From: Silene latifolia
Lineage: Eukaryota > Streptophyta > Magnoliopsida > Caryophyllales > Caryophyllaceae
Direction: 5' to 3'
NCBI RefSeq assembly: GCF_048544455.1
Contig: NC_133526.1
Location: 7,332,001 to 7,396,000, forward strand
DNA length: 64,000 nt
This document shows positions 1-9,484 of the stretch, piece by piece (within the stretch, counting starts at the first letter, position 1; the number at the start of each line of letters is the position of its first letter). Under the pieces are notes generated by a model. The model ran no database searches and was not told the DNA's origin. It was given only the letters and a program-made list of their open reading frames with translations. The translations under genes and the position numbers were made by a program.

Positions 1-23
1 TGCCCCATCATTTACCAATGAGG

Positions 24-516
24 GAATTTTTTGGTTAATGAGTGTTCATTAGCAAGCTAATTAGGGAATTAGTATTAATTTCAAACTATTTTGGTTTATA
101 GTATTCACGTCATCACTTTTTATTTTGTTATTTTCAATTTTATACAAAACACTAAGAAACCTAACGGCTTTACAAAATGTCATCGTCCAAATATTTGTAT
201 CTATTTTATTAAAAAAAATGAAAAGCAATGTCGCTGAGAACTTCAGCGGCTTATTCCAACAATTTTTTACAACTTGCATTAGGTACACTACAAAATGACA
301 GTACTGATATGGTAATCCGCTAAGATTCTTAGCGGGTTTGCCTTTTATATAAAAAGAAAAAAACTAAGTGAAACCGCTAGGTTTCTTATCGGTTTCATAT
401 AAAAATTGGAAAAAAAATAAAAAGTGATGACGTGGACACTATGGACCCAAATAGTTTCAAATGAACGCTAATTACAAAATTATTTTGCTAATTAACGCTA
501 ATTAACCAAAAAATTC
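24..516. mobile_element. Foldback/MULE-like MITE with ~105-bp inverted arms
   Basis: The left arm (about 24-127) and right arm (about 412-516) are imperfect inverted copies. Both outer ends contain GAATTTTTTGGTTAAT and both inner ends contain CACGTCATCACTTTTTATTT. The middle holds three short palindromes built on a CCGCTAAG-type core, near 232-252, 318-338 and 372-397. No coding capacity is visible. I could not define a clean target duplication, so the superfamily is inferred only from the long arms. Confidence 0.6.
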
Positions 517-631
517 AAAAAGAGGAGGCTACTTAACTCTCTTATTAACCGACAAAATACGCAACTTTTTATGAGTTAGTTTTAGGATGAAACATTCTTA
601 AATTTATGAAAGTACTCACTCTTTTATTATG

Positions 632-819
632 AGTTGAGATTATTTGTCCCACTTTTATGTCCCATCTCCTGTCCCATTATCTTTATGTTGCGACACATCA
701 TTATTCATATGATAAGAATTAAGATTGATAGCAAATTCTCTTAAACTAATGATGTGTCACAAAGTGAGTGTAGTGAGACACAAGATGAGATATAAAATGA
801 GACAAAAAAATCCGCTCAC
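632..819. mobile_element. MULE-like MITE in the UGT-A upstream region
   Basis: The ends are inverted copies of about 40 bp containing the ATTATTTGTCCC and TTTTTTTGTCTC variants. The element is flanked by the 10-bp direct repeat TTTTATTATG at 622-631 and 820-829. The homologous region upstream of UGT-C (about 26,700-26,730) has one copy of the related site and no insert, so it acts as an empty site. A target duplication of 9-10 bp fits Mutator-like elements. Confidence 0.65.
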
Positions 820-1019
820 TTTTATTATGGATGTGACTATGTGAGCATGTGTGTGACCCATGACCATTTGTGGAATTTAACATACTATCCATCCATATAT
901 CATAGCTCGTATTAAATACGAAGTACTTGTGTTTTTTGTGACGAAAAATGTGAGCCAAAACTTACTATAGACATTGGGCGTCGTTTATGAAAATAAAATT
1001 TACCCCGGACAGTGAGATT

Positions 1020-1433
1020 TAGGGCTTGGCACTGGTCCAGATCGGACCGAAACTGGAATCTAAAAAAGTCATGGATCTGAAACCGGACCAAAATAAAAAA
1101 TTTCGGACTAGGACCGGCCTGGAAAAATTCCGATCCAAGACCGGACTGGTTGGACTGAAATTATTATTATATACCCTCCTTTTCAAATTCCGATCCAAAA
1201 AACCGGATTAGTTGGACGAGAATGGACCGGTTGGACGGGATTAAATAGGCCTACACTTGTTTTTTTATATCATAATTTTTAAAAAAATAAAAAATACAAT
1301 AATTCCAGTCTTTTCGGTCCGGATTGGAAACCGAAATCTGTAACAATGTTGGATCGGGTACCGGACCGGGATTTTTGATTCCGGTCCGGACCGGACCATT
1401 TTTCCGATCCAAATCGGATTATGCTCACCCCTA
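1020..1433. mobile_element. hAT-type MITE in the UGT-A upstream region
   Basis: The left end reads TAGGGCTTGGCACTGGTCC and the inverted right end reads TAGGGGTGAGCATAATCC, a typical plant hAT terminus. The 8-bp flanks GTGAGATT and ATCAGATA are a degraded duplication. The region upstream of UGT-C (26,893-26,905) has the uninterrupted sequence CAGTCAGATGTATG. The interior is rich in CCGGACCGG-like motifs and carries no gene. Confidence 0.75.
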
Positions 1434-1579
1434 ATCAGATATATGCAACCTTAGTACTTTACCTTTGTATTAACAACCCAAAGAGCGAGGCTTTTCCCGA
1501 TTGACCCTAGATAAAACTGTATCAAGAACTTCACTGAAAAACCGTTACTGACTTTATATTCCTCCTGGACCTGAGTCCT

Positions 1580-1723
1580 GGATTTTGATAGGGCGCCACC
1601 GGGTGATGTCTAAATTGGGTGTCACCCTCTCACATTCATTCTTAATTAAAGGGGTCCCCACTCACCCCATGTGAGAGGGTGGCGCCCAAATTGGGTATCA
1701 TTCGATGGCGCCTTTCATTTTCC
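1580..1723. mobile_element. Palindromic GGCGCC MITE, copy 1 (UGT-A promoter)
   Basis: This is an inverted repeat with termini close to GGATAATGATAGGGCGCC, followed by arms containing CACCCTCTCACAT and its complement. It separates the TTACTGACTTTATATT segment from the TATA box, which are adjacent in the UGT-C promoter (27,000-27,034). Its right end lies 5 bp upstream of the UGT-A TATA box. Four related copies lie at 2867, 7438, 31,517 and 32,438. Confidence 0.8.
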
Positions 1724-1727
1724 TTCC

Positions 1728-1735
1728 TATAAATA
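1728..1735 (+). promoter_or_regulatory. Probable TATA box of UGT-A
   Basis: TATAAATA lies 50 bp upstream of the ATG at 1785. The same octamer lies at 27,027-27,034 upstream of UGT-C, at a similar distance from its ATG, so it is conserved between the duplicates. Confidence 0.65.
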
Positions 1736-1784
1736 CATACTAGCTAACTTCAACTTCAATACTTCTCTACATTTTATTCAAAAA

Positions 1785-4700
1785 ATGGGTGATAATAACA
1801 ATGACAAAAGTTTGCATATAGCAATGTATCCATGGCTTGCAATGGGACACCTAAAATCATTCCTTGAATTAGCAAATAAACTTGCTCAAAACCATATTCA
1901 CACATCCTTAATTCTTCCACATAAAACTGCCCTTAAGTTGGCTTCAGATAATCACCACCCTTCCCTTATTACCTTCATTCCCATAACTATCCCCCAAGTG
2001 GAGGGTATCCCTCCCGGTGTCGAGACCACCGCCGATGTACCCTTACCAGTCGAGCCCTTCCTCATGGCGGCCATGGACATGACCCAAGAGACTATTGATT
2101 CCCTTCTAACCCGTCTCAAACCCGACATAGTTCTTTGTGATTTCGCCCACTGGCTTCCGGAAATGGCTCGAAAGCATGGGGCTAAGTCCTTGTATTATCT
2201 TACTACTTACCTAATGGGAACTCTTTATATCAGTGCCCAGGTAATTTACTTTATCAATACAAATTATGCTATAAAACCGTCGCATGTTACGACCAGTTAA
2301 AAAGTGATCATTTTATAAACGATCACTTTTTAAAGTGGTCACGGTTTATAAAGTGGTCACTTTTTACTGGTCACACCATACCGCGTTCGCAAATAATAAC
2401 TACTGCCATATACTCCGTATCAAACTACTAATTAACGAGCGTCACTTGTTTTGTGTGAATATTAAATACGAAAAAAGATCCTAACTTTCTAATTTTTCTC
2501 AGTTAAGGACCTTAACGTTTAATTTACACTAACGCCTTCAACTTTCAACGTTAAAATAGACTTTGACTCTTTGACAACCCATATTCATTATCATTCTTAA
2601 AAATAAAATTAATTGAAATCATACTTAATAATCTTTGTAACTTGTAACATAGAATAATAATTAAGTGCGCGTTTGGTTCATATAGAAGTTGTATTCCTGT
2701 ATTAATTTGCAATTTATAGGATTTTAATTCCTACATACAATTCTCATAAAATGAGAAAAACATGTTTGCTTACCTTGGAAAAGTTTGTTTTTCCAAGGAA
2801 TTAAACTCCCGCGATGTTTGGTTAAACAACTTTAATTCACATGATTTTAATTAGTAAATACAAATAGGATAGTGATAAGGCACCACTGGTTGACGCCCAA
2901 TTTGGGCGCCACCCTCTCACATAATGAAAGGGTGCCATCGGGTGACACCCAAAACTCTCACATGGGGTGAGTGGGACCCCTTCTATTAAGAAGGGTTGTG
3001 AGAGGGTGGCACCCAATTTGGGCGTCACCCGATGACGCCCTATCACTATCCTACAAATATAATCTAAATAACATTTTTTTTCTAAGGGCAAATGGGTAAA
3101 TTGGGTGGGGGAAGAATATTGGAGTTTCCAATTACCTAGGAGGGGCCGTAAACATTAAGGTCCTTAAATGGAAAAAATTGAAAAGTTGAGATCCTTATCT
3201 TACCCTTAACTCAAATTTCACGCCCCTATTTTACTTGTTATGCCTCTTAAAATTACTATTTTACCCTTTTTCTACTAAGCATATGCTTCCACTCGGCAAA
3301 AAAAAAATTAAGCATATGCTGGCCTACGAAGTAACGTCTTGAGACCAACTGGAATTTTAAATCTTGTTGTAGGCAAGGAACCTCCCTATCAATCACCAAT
3401 ACACGGAGGCGGAACTTATGGAACCGCCCCCATGTTTTCCGTCCCAGTTGATTCGACTCAAAACCCACGAGGCCCGTTACTTGGCTTCTGCTTGTTCAAT
3501 GCCCTGTGGTGGAGGTATGACGCTCCTTGAACGCCTTATTGTGTCTTTCCGTGAATGTGATGCCATTGCTGTTAAGTCATGCAAGGAAATGGAAGGAGCA
3601 TATTGTGATTTAGCAGAGGAAATGTTTGGAAAGCCCGTGTTTTTAACCGGACCCGTTTGCCCGGATCCCTCGGTTTCTACATTAGATGATCATCTTAATG
3701 CCTGGTTGAATGGTTTTGGTCGAGGCAGCGTCATATATTGTGCTCTTGGTAGCGAATGTGTTTTGACTGAAGAACAGTTTCGCGAGTTTGTTCTTGGACT
3801 CGAGCTCATAGGTAAGTACAAGTTCCCCTAAACTTTTTCATTTTCTAAGGTCCACTCCTCGTTTTTCACAAAAAAAAAAAATTGATCGATAATACACTGT
3901 TACGAGTTCATAAAACGCTATTTTTTTTTCAAACAATTATCTCGTTAAGACCTTGAATTTGAAAAAAAAAATTCACAGCCTTTTGAACTCGTAGCCGATA
4001 GTTATAGTTGGTCAAATCTTTTTTAACGAATAAACTTTGACCGACCATAATTCCCGACTACGAGTTGAGACGTCGGTGAATTCTTTTTCAAACTGAAGAC
4101 CTCTTAAAAACGGTCAATTTGAAAAACAAATTATCGTATTTTGAACTTGTAGCCAAGAGTTATTAACGATCAAAGTTTTTTTTGCAAGAAAAAAAAGGGA
4201 AAATGAAAAAGTTGAGGGATACACAAGATAATAACTTTTTTTTTTTTTATGTTTTGTCTTTAGTTTTGTGTAAGATCGTTGTATGTGTCATTATTCACTA
4301 AGTCATTTGATTTCATACTCGTAATTTCTTATCTAAGATCTTGTACAAATTTTCTCCAGGTATGCCATTCTTGGCCGCCTTCAAACCACCCACGGGTTAT
4401 AATACAACAGAGTCGGCCTTACCAGAAGGGTTCACGGAAAAAATTAGAGGTAGAGGAATGATTTACGATGGATGGGTACAACAAAAGCTGATACTGGAAC
4501 ATCCATCAGTAGGTTGTTTTGTGACACATTGCGGAGCTGGCTCATTAACAGAAGCGATAATGAGCTTATCCCAAATTGTGATGATCCCTCAAGCAGTGGA
4601 CCAATTTTGCAATGCGAGGCTGATGAGTTTGGAGTTAAAGATCGGAGTTGAAGTCGAGACACGGACAGAAGACGGCTTTTATGACCGCCATGCCATAAAA

Positions 4701-4853
4701 AATGCAATCTCTAAGGCGATGGATTCTGAAAGTGATTTGGGGAAGGAAGTGAGGATTAATCATTCTAATTTGAGACGTATTATGTCTTGTAAACGTTTTG
4801 AAGAGTCTTATTTAAGTATATTTATTAAGAATTTGAGGCAGTTGCTAGAATGA
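1785..4853 (+). CDS. UGT79-like UDP-glycosyltransferase (UGT-A)
   Basis: Three exons are predicted at 1785-2240, 3373-3811 and 4360-4853, giving 462 residues with GT-AG introns in phase 0 and phase 1. The N-terminus MGDNNNDKSLHIAMYPW contains catalytic His22 (MGH) and the partner Asp119 in the DIVLCDFAHW segment. The 44-residue PSPG donor-binding box runs from residue 337 to 380, from WVQQKLILEH to AVDQ. The position that is usually Trp22 of that box is Ala (HCGAGS). The ATG at 1785 is chosen because UGT-B and UGT-C start at the same place; the longer open frame upstream runs into a MITE. Family-1 UGT79 enzymes are cytosolic and usually add a sugar to an existing sugar of flavonoid-type glycosides, and amaranthin synthases are also placed in this group. 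The substrate here is unknown. It converges on CYP-A and is a near copy of UGT-C. Confidence 0.85.
2298..2375 (+). repeat. Short hairpins at the start of UGT-A intron 1
   Basis: AAAAAGTGATC and GATCACTTTTT form a stem with a short loop, followed by two AAAGTGGTCAC repeats. The UGT-C intron has a related hairpin with a longer loop at 27,595-27,660, so the structure predates the duplication. Confidence 0.55.
2867..3051. mobile_element. Palindromic GGCGCC MITE, copy 2 (UGT-A intron 1)
   Basis: The termini are GGATAGTGATAAGGC and its inverted partner ending CCTATCACTATCC. The element is flanked by the 8-bp direct repeat TACAAATA at 2859-2866 and 3052-3059. Internal arms with CACCCTCTCACAT are present. 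It lies wholly inside intron 1, upstream of the acceptor at 3371-3372. It is absent from the UGT-C intron. Confidence 0.85.
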
Positions 4854-5213
4854 ACACTAATATTTGTGTATCCACAAATTTGAGTGTCAACGCTTGGTAT
4901 TGAGTTTCAGTTCACCCGCTAACATGCGTAATTTAATCGTGCATCATGTGTAGTGCCCTTTTACACTCGAGAGGATATACCAAAACGGAAATGGATATAT
5001 GATCCGATGCTACAAAATTAAGTTCCTACCTAGGATCGGGATCGATCACCACTTTTTGAATCGTAGAATCGTAAGATCCTATAATCCGGATCGAGAGTTT
5101 AACAACAATGCATTCAATTATTATTCAAAATGTACGAACAAATAAACTTCTTTTCTAAAACGACATATAAAACAAAACGCGCTGGAATATTAAGAATGAA
5201 TTCAAACATTTAA
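4854..5213. other. Convergent spacer between UGT-A and CYP-A, with a hAT MITE remnant
   Basis: No gene is visible. The segment at about 5028-5115 contains GAATCGTAGAATCG and ends in AACAACAATG. It resembles the hAT MITE found inside the LINE at 22,027-22,488. The rest aligns loosely with the spacer between UGT-C and CYP-C. Both genes' 3' untranslated regions should fall here. Confidence 0.55.
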
Positions 5214-5797
5214 TTAGAGATTCAAGACGACATTGACGATATCTTGTCGAGGCTTGCACATTGCAACAAGAGGTGTAGCCATAGGCATGGCTAGCCCAAA
5301 ACCTTCAATCAATTCCACATTCACTCCACCATTAGTTTCCCAATCAAAACATTGGAGTAATGAAGCCAAAATTATTGTCATGGCTCTGTTTGCAAGCGAA
5401 GATCCGGGGCATGATCTTCTCCCAACCCCAAACGGTATAAAACATGTTCGATGCTCGTTCACCTTGCCACCTTCGAATCTCTTAGGCTTAAAGTCTAATG
5501 GGTCGTCCCATAAATTCGGATCCCTATGAATTGTCCATGCGTTGATCAAAACCATTGTACCCTTTGGCACTTGATACCCTGCTATGGTGCAATCTTTTGA
5601 TGACGCGTGTGGGACTAGAAGCGGGCCAGCTGGGAAGAGTCGCAATGTCTCGTTGATGATGTTTTGAATAAAGGCGAGCTTCTCAAGATCGGATTCATCC
5701 ACTAATCGATCTCTTCCTATGCGACTGTCGATTTCCAATTGTGCCTCGTTAAGTATATTTTGATTGTTGAGCAACGATGCGAGTGCCCACTCTAATG

Positions 5798-6459
5798 TAG
5801 AGCTGATCATGGGCCGGGCCTATGCGGGTTTGGGCCGGGCCGGGATGAAAAAATGGCCCACATGTGCGGGTTGGGCCAGACCGGGCCAAATGAGAGGGCC
5901 TATTTAGCGAGCCCAAGCCCAACCCTTATGGGCTAAATCGGGCTTTTGGGCCTAAATGGGCTTTTCAGGCCCTAAAATTTACGACTTACCGAACGAGATA
6001 AGTAGTACATTACCTTCAACTAGTACTTTAAAAGTGCACTTAGTATAAAAAATCGTACAAAGTATGATGAAGTACATATGAATTAATCTTCAAAAATGGA
6101 ATAAAAGACAATCATCGACACATTATAATGCTTAATCATATCAAGTAGATATGATTTATGATACGTAAACATCGCTTTTAAATCTCAATAAATATATACA
6201 TGAGTTTATAAAGAATTATATATAAAATTTACGCTACTTACACAGATTTTATAACAAAAATATTCCTTAATAATAAATATGGGCTGGGCCGGGCCAAAAT
6301 TTGGGCCAAACGCTTAGCCCAAACTCGGCCCAAAAGTACATTGGACTTTTTTGGGCCGACCCATGGGATTTTTTGGGCCAAAATAAAAGGCCCAAGCCCT
6401 TCAAAAAAGCGGGCCGGGTCAGGTCGGGCCAATGGGCTTGGGCCATTTGATCACCTCTA
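5798..6459. mobile_element. hAT MITE in CYP-A exon 2
   Basis: The termini TAGAGCTGATCATGGGCC and TAGAGGTGATCAAATGGCC are inverted. An exact 8-bp duplication CTCTAATG lies at 5790-5797 and 6460-6467. The interior is rich in GGGCCGGGCC and has no transposase. CYP-C has the uninterrupted site at 33,206-33,213, read as CTCTATTG. Confidence 0.92.
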
Positions 6460-6556
6460 CTCTAATGTAACAACTGCAGTGTTAATTCCTCCCATCAACA
6501 TTATCTACATTCATCAACATAGTTGACAAATCTTTATAATGTTCATGCATTTGCAG

Positions 6557-6632
6557 ATATCGAGTAGCTTAGTTGGTAAAATATTCAGATATTGGTACTC
6601 ATGACGAGGGTTCAAACACCGTCAGCATCAAA
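6557..6632 (+). repeat. tRNA-like (SINE-type) motif in the CYP-A intron
   Basis: TAGCTTAGTTGGTAA resembles a Pol III A box and GGGTTCAAACACC resembles a B box, spaced about 45 bp apart. A diverged copy lies in the CYP-C intron at 33,309-33,374. It could be a tRNA-derived SINE remnant that predates the duplication. No poly(A) end was defined. Confidence 0.35.
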
Positions 6633-6660
6633 ATGAACATTTAGGACCTCATTTGATCTT

Positions 6661-7068
6661 GAGTAAATTAGATTTTACTCCCTTTTAAATTTTTTTGCTA
6701 AAATTACTTCCTTAAGTTACATTTTTTGCTAAAATTGCTCCAAACACCAATTTAAGTAACTTATTTCGTCAGTTTTTGAACTTATTCATTTTGTGCCTTA
6801 GCCAATTTATACTTTGAAAGGTATAACTATGTAGACAAATGTAGGGAGAGTTCAAAAATAGAGGAAATAAGTCACTTAAATTGTGAGTTTTGAAGCAATT
6901 TTAGGAAAAAAAAAATGCAACTTAAGAGAGTAATTTTAGCAAAAATGCAACTTGAGTGAGTAATTTTAGTAAGAAATGCAACTTAAGGGAGTAATTTTAA
7001 AAAACAATTTTAAAAGGGAGTAATTTTAAAAAAGTTGATTTTAAAAGGGGGTAAATTCTAATTTACTC
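6661..7068. mobile_element. MULE-like MITE in the CYP-A intron
   Basis: The termini GAGTAAATTAGATTTTAC and GAGTAAATTAGAATTTAC are inverted. An exact 9-bp duplication TTTGATCTT lies at 6652-6660 and 7069-7077. The CYP-C intron at about 33,408-33,418 has a single TTTGATCTT, the empty site. The interior repeats short GGGAGTAATTTTA units. A 9-bp duplication is diagnostic of Mutator-like elements. Confidence 0.88.
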
Positions 7069-7085
7069 TTTGATCTTTATGCATA

Positions 7086-7292
7086 CTCCCTCCTATTCAC
7101 TACTATATTCTTCCCATTTTCTTTTTGCACAAGAAATAAGAAAGTGAATTTGGATCACACAAAACACACTACCCCACATGCAATTTAATTTGGACCACAC
7201 AAATCAACCCAAAAAAGAAAATAGGGAAGAAAACCCGAATAATCCGAAAAAAGAAATAGGGAAGCATATAGTGAATACTCAATCGGAGGGAG
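7086..7292. mobile_element. Stowaway-type MITE in the CYP-A intron
   Basis: The ends are CTCCCTCCTATTCACTA and an inverted copy ending CGGAGGGAG, flanked by TA. The corresponding place in the CYP-C intron (near 33,420) is empty. Confidence 0.8.
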
Positions 7293-7310
7293 TATTATTT
7301 AACAATAATA

Positions 7311-7773
7311 CTCTCTCCTATTCTAAATAGCCTTCATCCTTTTTTTTTATCTATTCACAATACCTTCCTACTTTCCTTATTTAATAAATTTTTATACCTA
7401 TTTTAATCACCTTACTCCACAACAATACTTATTTTAAGGACAGTTATAGTGCGCCATCGGGTAGTGCCCAAATTGGGTGTCACCCTCTCACGTGCATTCT
7501 TAATTGAAGGGGTCCCCATTCACCCCATGTGAAAGGGTGGCGCCCAAATTGAGTGTCACCCGGTAGCGCCGTTTTATTTTTCTTATTTTAATCACCTTAC
7601 TCCACAACAATATTTATTTTAATCATCTCATCCACAATAATACCATACAATACGGATACCTACCCTTTCTCTAATTACCCCACCCCACTAGAATACTTTA
7701 GCTTATTTAATTCGAATTTCCTTAATTCTCGTGCCACCCTTGAATAGGGAATGTTATCTAGAATAGGAGGGAC
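7311..7773. mobile_element. Older Stowaway-like element shared by both CYP introns
   Basis: It begins CTCTCTCCTATTCTAAATA and ends with the inverted TATTCTAGATA...GGAGGGAC form, flanked by TA. The left part is also present in the CYP-C intron (33,440 onward), so this insertion predates the duplication. The GGCGCC MITE copy 3 is nested inside it. Confidence 0.6.
7438..7582. mobile_element. Palindromic GGCGCC MITE, copy 3 (CYP-A intron)
   Basis: It starts GGACAGTTATAGTGCGCC and carries the CACCCTCTCACGTG and CATGTGAAAGGGTGG arms. It is flanked by CTTATTTTAA at 7428-7437 and 7582-7591, a 9-10 bp duplication. It is nested in an older Stowaway-like element and is absent from the CYP-C intron. Confidence 0.82.
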
Positions 7774-9484
7774 TATGTTCTACCATATGATTGTCTTATA
7801 ATATCATACGAACTGAAAAAAAAAAAAAAAAAAAAGTATCTATACCAGTATAATGCCCTTGATAATCTGATCAGAGTACTGCTCTGGATTTTCCTCTTGC
7901 AAATCAAATAACTTGTAAATCAATGGCATTTTATCTCCAAACTTACAAAAGCTTTCGTCCTTTCGAAACTTGTTGCATTCTTCTAATACACCATCAAAAA
8001 ACTCCTCCATTTTTGTCATCACATTTTTCATTCTCCCTTCTATATTCCCATAATTAAACCATCTTAAAAAGGGGAAAAAATCAATTGGATTTGAGGCTCC
8101 ACCCAACTCGAGAAGCTCGTTCACAACCTCATATAAACCTTTATCGATTCCCTCCACAAAATCATATCGTTTTCCGGTTAACATTCTCATAATAATGTTG
8201 AAAAAACATTGGAACAATTTAGGTCTTATTTGGACCGGAGTAAAAAGATAGTCATGGATATTTGCGTTGTTGTTCGATATTAATAAACCTTTGATAAGCG
8301 ACGTTATCTCCTCCTCCCTTATGTGAGTGAGGAGGTTAAGGCGCGTGGTTGAGAAAAACTCTGAAGCCGTTATTCTCCGAAGGTTACGCCAATGGGACCC
8401 GTAAGGTGCAGAACCAAGGGTAGTTTGGTTATAGTGGAAGTGTATTGAAGAACGGTTGTTGGGCCTATTGGCTAAAACGATGTCGTTTTTGGTGAAGCAT
8501 TCTTCCACTAGAGATGAACAAGATATAACAACTGCCCGGACGTGGCCGAGTTTTAAGGAATAGATTGGACCATATTTAGAGGATAATTCATGAAGTGAAC
8601 GATGAAAAGGTTGGTTAGTGTTGAGTAGATGGAGGTGACCGATTATCGGAAGCGACGGTGGTGATGGTGGTTGGTGTTTGTGGCTTGGTTTGGATAAGAT
8701 GAAGAACCATATGAGACCTAAGAATGTTAGTACTATAGCATAGAACCATGTTTGTTCCATTTTTGTTAATTTGCTATGCATTTATGGGCAAGTCTATAAA
8801 TAATATAAAAAACCAATCTTAAGCATATGACGTGAACTTCTTTATCACTAAAATCCAACGTGGCATCTTCTAAACAAATCTCACTACAAGAAAACAAGAC
8901 AAAGGCGACAGAGAAGCTACAGTCGCCAATTACCTTATTTGTTGTAGTGTCTATCTATAACCTATCTAAGTATAAATCCATCTTAACTAACACCTTTTTT
9001 TGGAGTGATAGGGTAATACACCCTCCGTTATATTTTACAACGGTTATAAGCAAGACTAATTATTCTCGTTTAAGACAGATATTATTCGTTTTAAATTTAA
9101 AATGGGTCAAGATATAACTAGCATAGCTAAAGACAAGTCTTTTGTTAACATCTAAGCAGTGGCGTTTCTAGGATGCTTGTAATGGGGTTCGCATTTACAC
9201 ACTAAATATATGGGAATCGAACCCCAATACCTTCAATAAAAAGATAAAAAGTCACAAACAAACCATTATGCCAACAATATCTAACTAAATCTAACTAATT
9301 CTTTAGTATTTTTAGTTGTATATAATACAGAGTAGTTTTTTAGGAACCAGTGGAGGTTTAATAGAACCCACGAACTTCCACTAAAAACACCCTTGCATCT
9401 AGGTGTCTTATTTATGAAAGTAAAAATTATTAAACCCGTCTTAAATTTAAAATCAATAATATTCATTTAAATGAGAATTTGTGT

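Larger units (their letters stand above)
5214..8760 (-). pseudogene. CYP81-like cytochrome P450 broken by a hAT insertion (CYP-A)
   Basis: Exon 1 (8760-7846, 305 codons) starts with a hydrophobic ER anchor and the PPSPPSLPIIGHLHLL proline hinge. Exon 2 (6504-5214) carries the I-helix, ETLR of the ExxR motif, a FKPKRFEGGK segment and the haem loop FGVGRRSCPG. The intron is phase 0. CYP81 enzymes are ER-bound monooxygenases of specialised metabolism, but the substrate cannot be told. A hAT MITE (5798-6459) lies in exon 2 and its terminal TAG ends the frame right after the I-helix, before ExxR and the haem cysteine. Removing the MITE plus one 8-bp duplication leaves exactly 207 codons, so the frame was intact before insertion. 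The I-helix reads GGINTA, with Asn where Asp or Glu is normal. The start at 8760 is chosen because CYP-C lacks the upstream in-frame ATG. Confidence 0.88.

Noticed and set aside
1671-1784. In-frame N-terminal extension of UGT-A
   Set aside because: It starts at a non-ATG codon inside a MITE and is absent from UGT-B and UGT-C. The ATG at 1785 matches the family.
3339-3530. Open frame at the UGT-A exon 2 start (and its twin at 29,899)
   Set aside because: It is a frame shadow. The true exon frame gives EAELMEPPPCFPSQL, matching UGT-B; this frame does not resemble a UGT.
5233-5529. Plus-strand open frame over CYP-A exon 2 (and its twin at 32,649)
   Set aside because: It is the antisense shadow of the conserved haem-binding exon.
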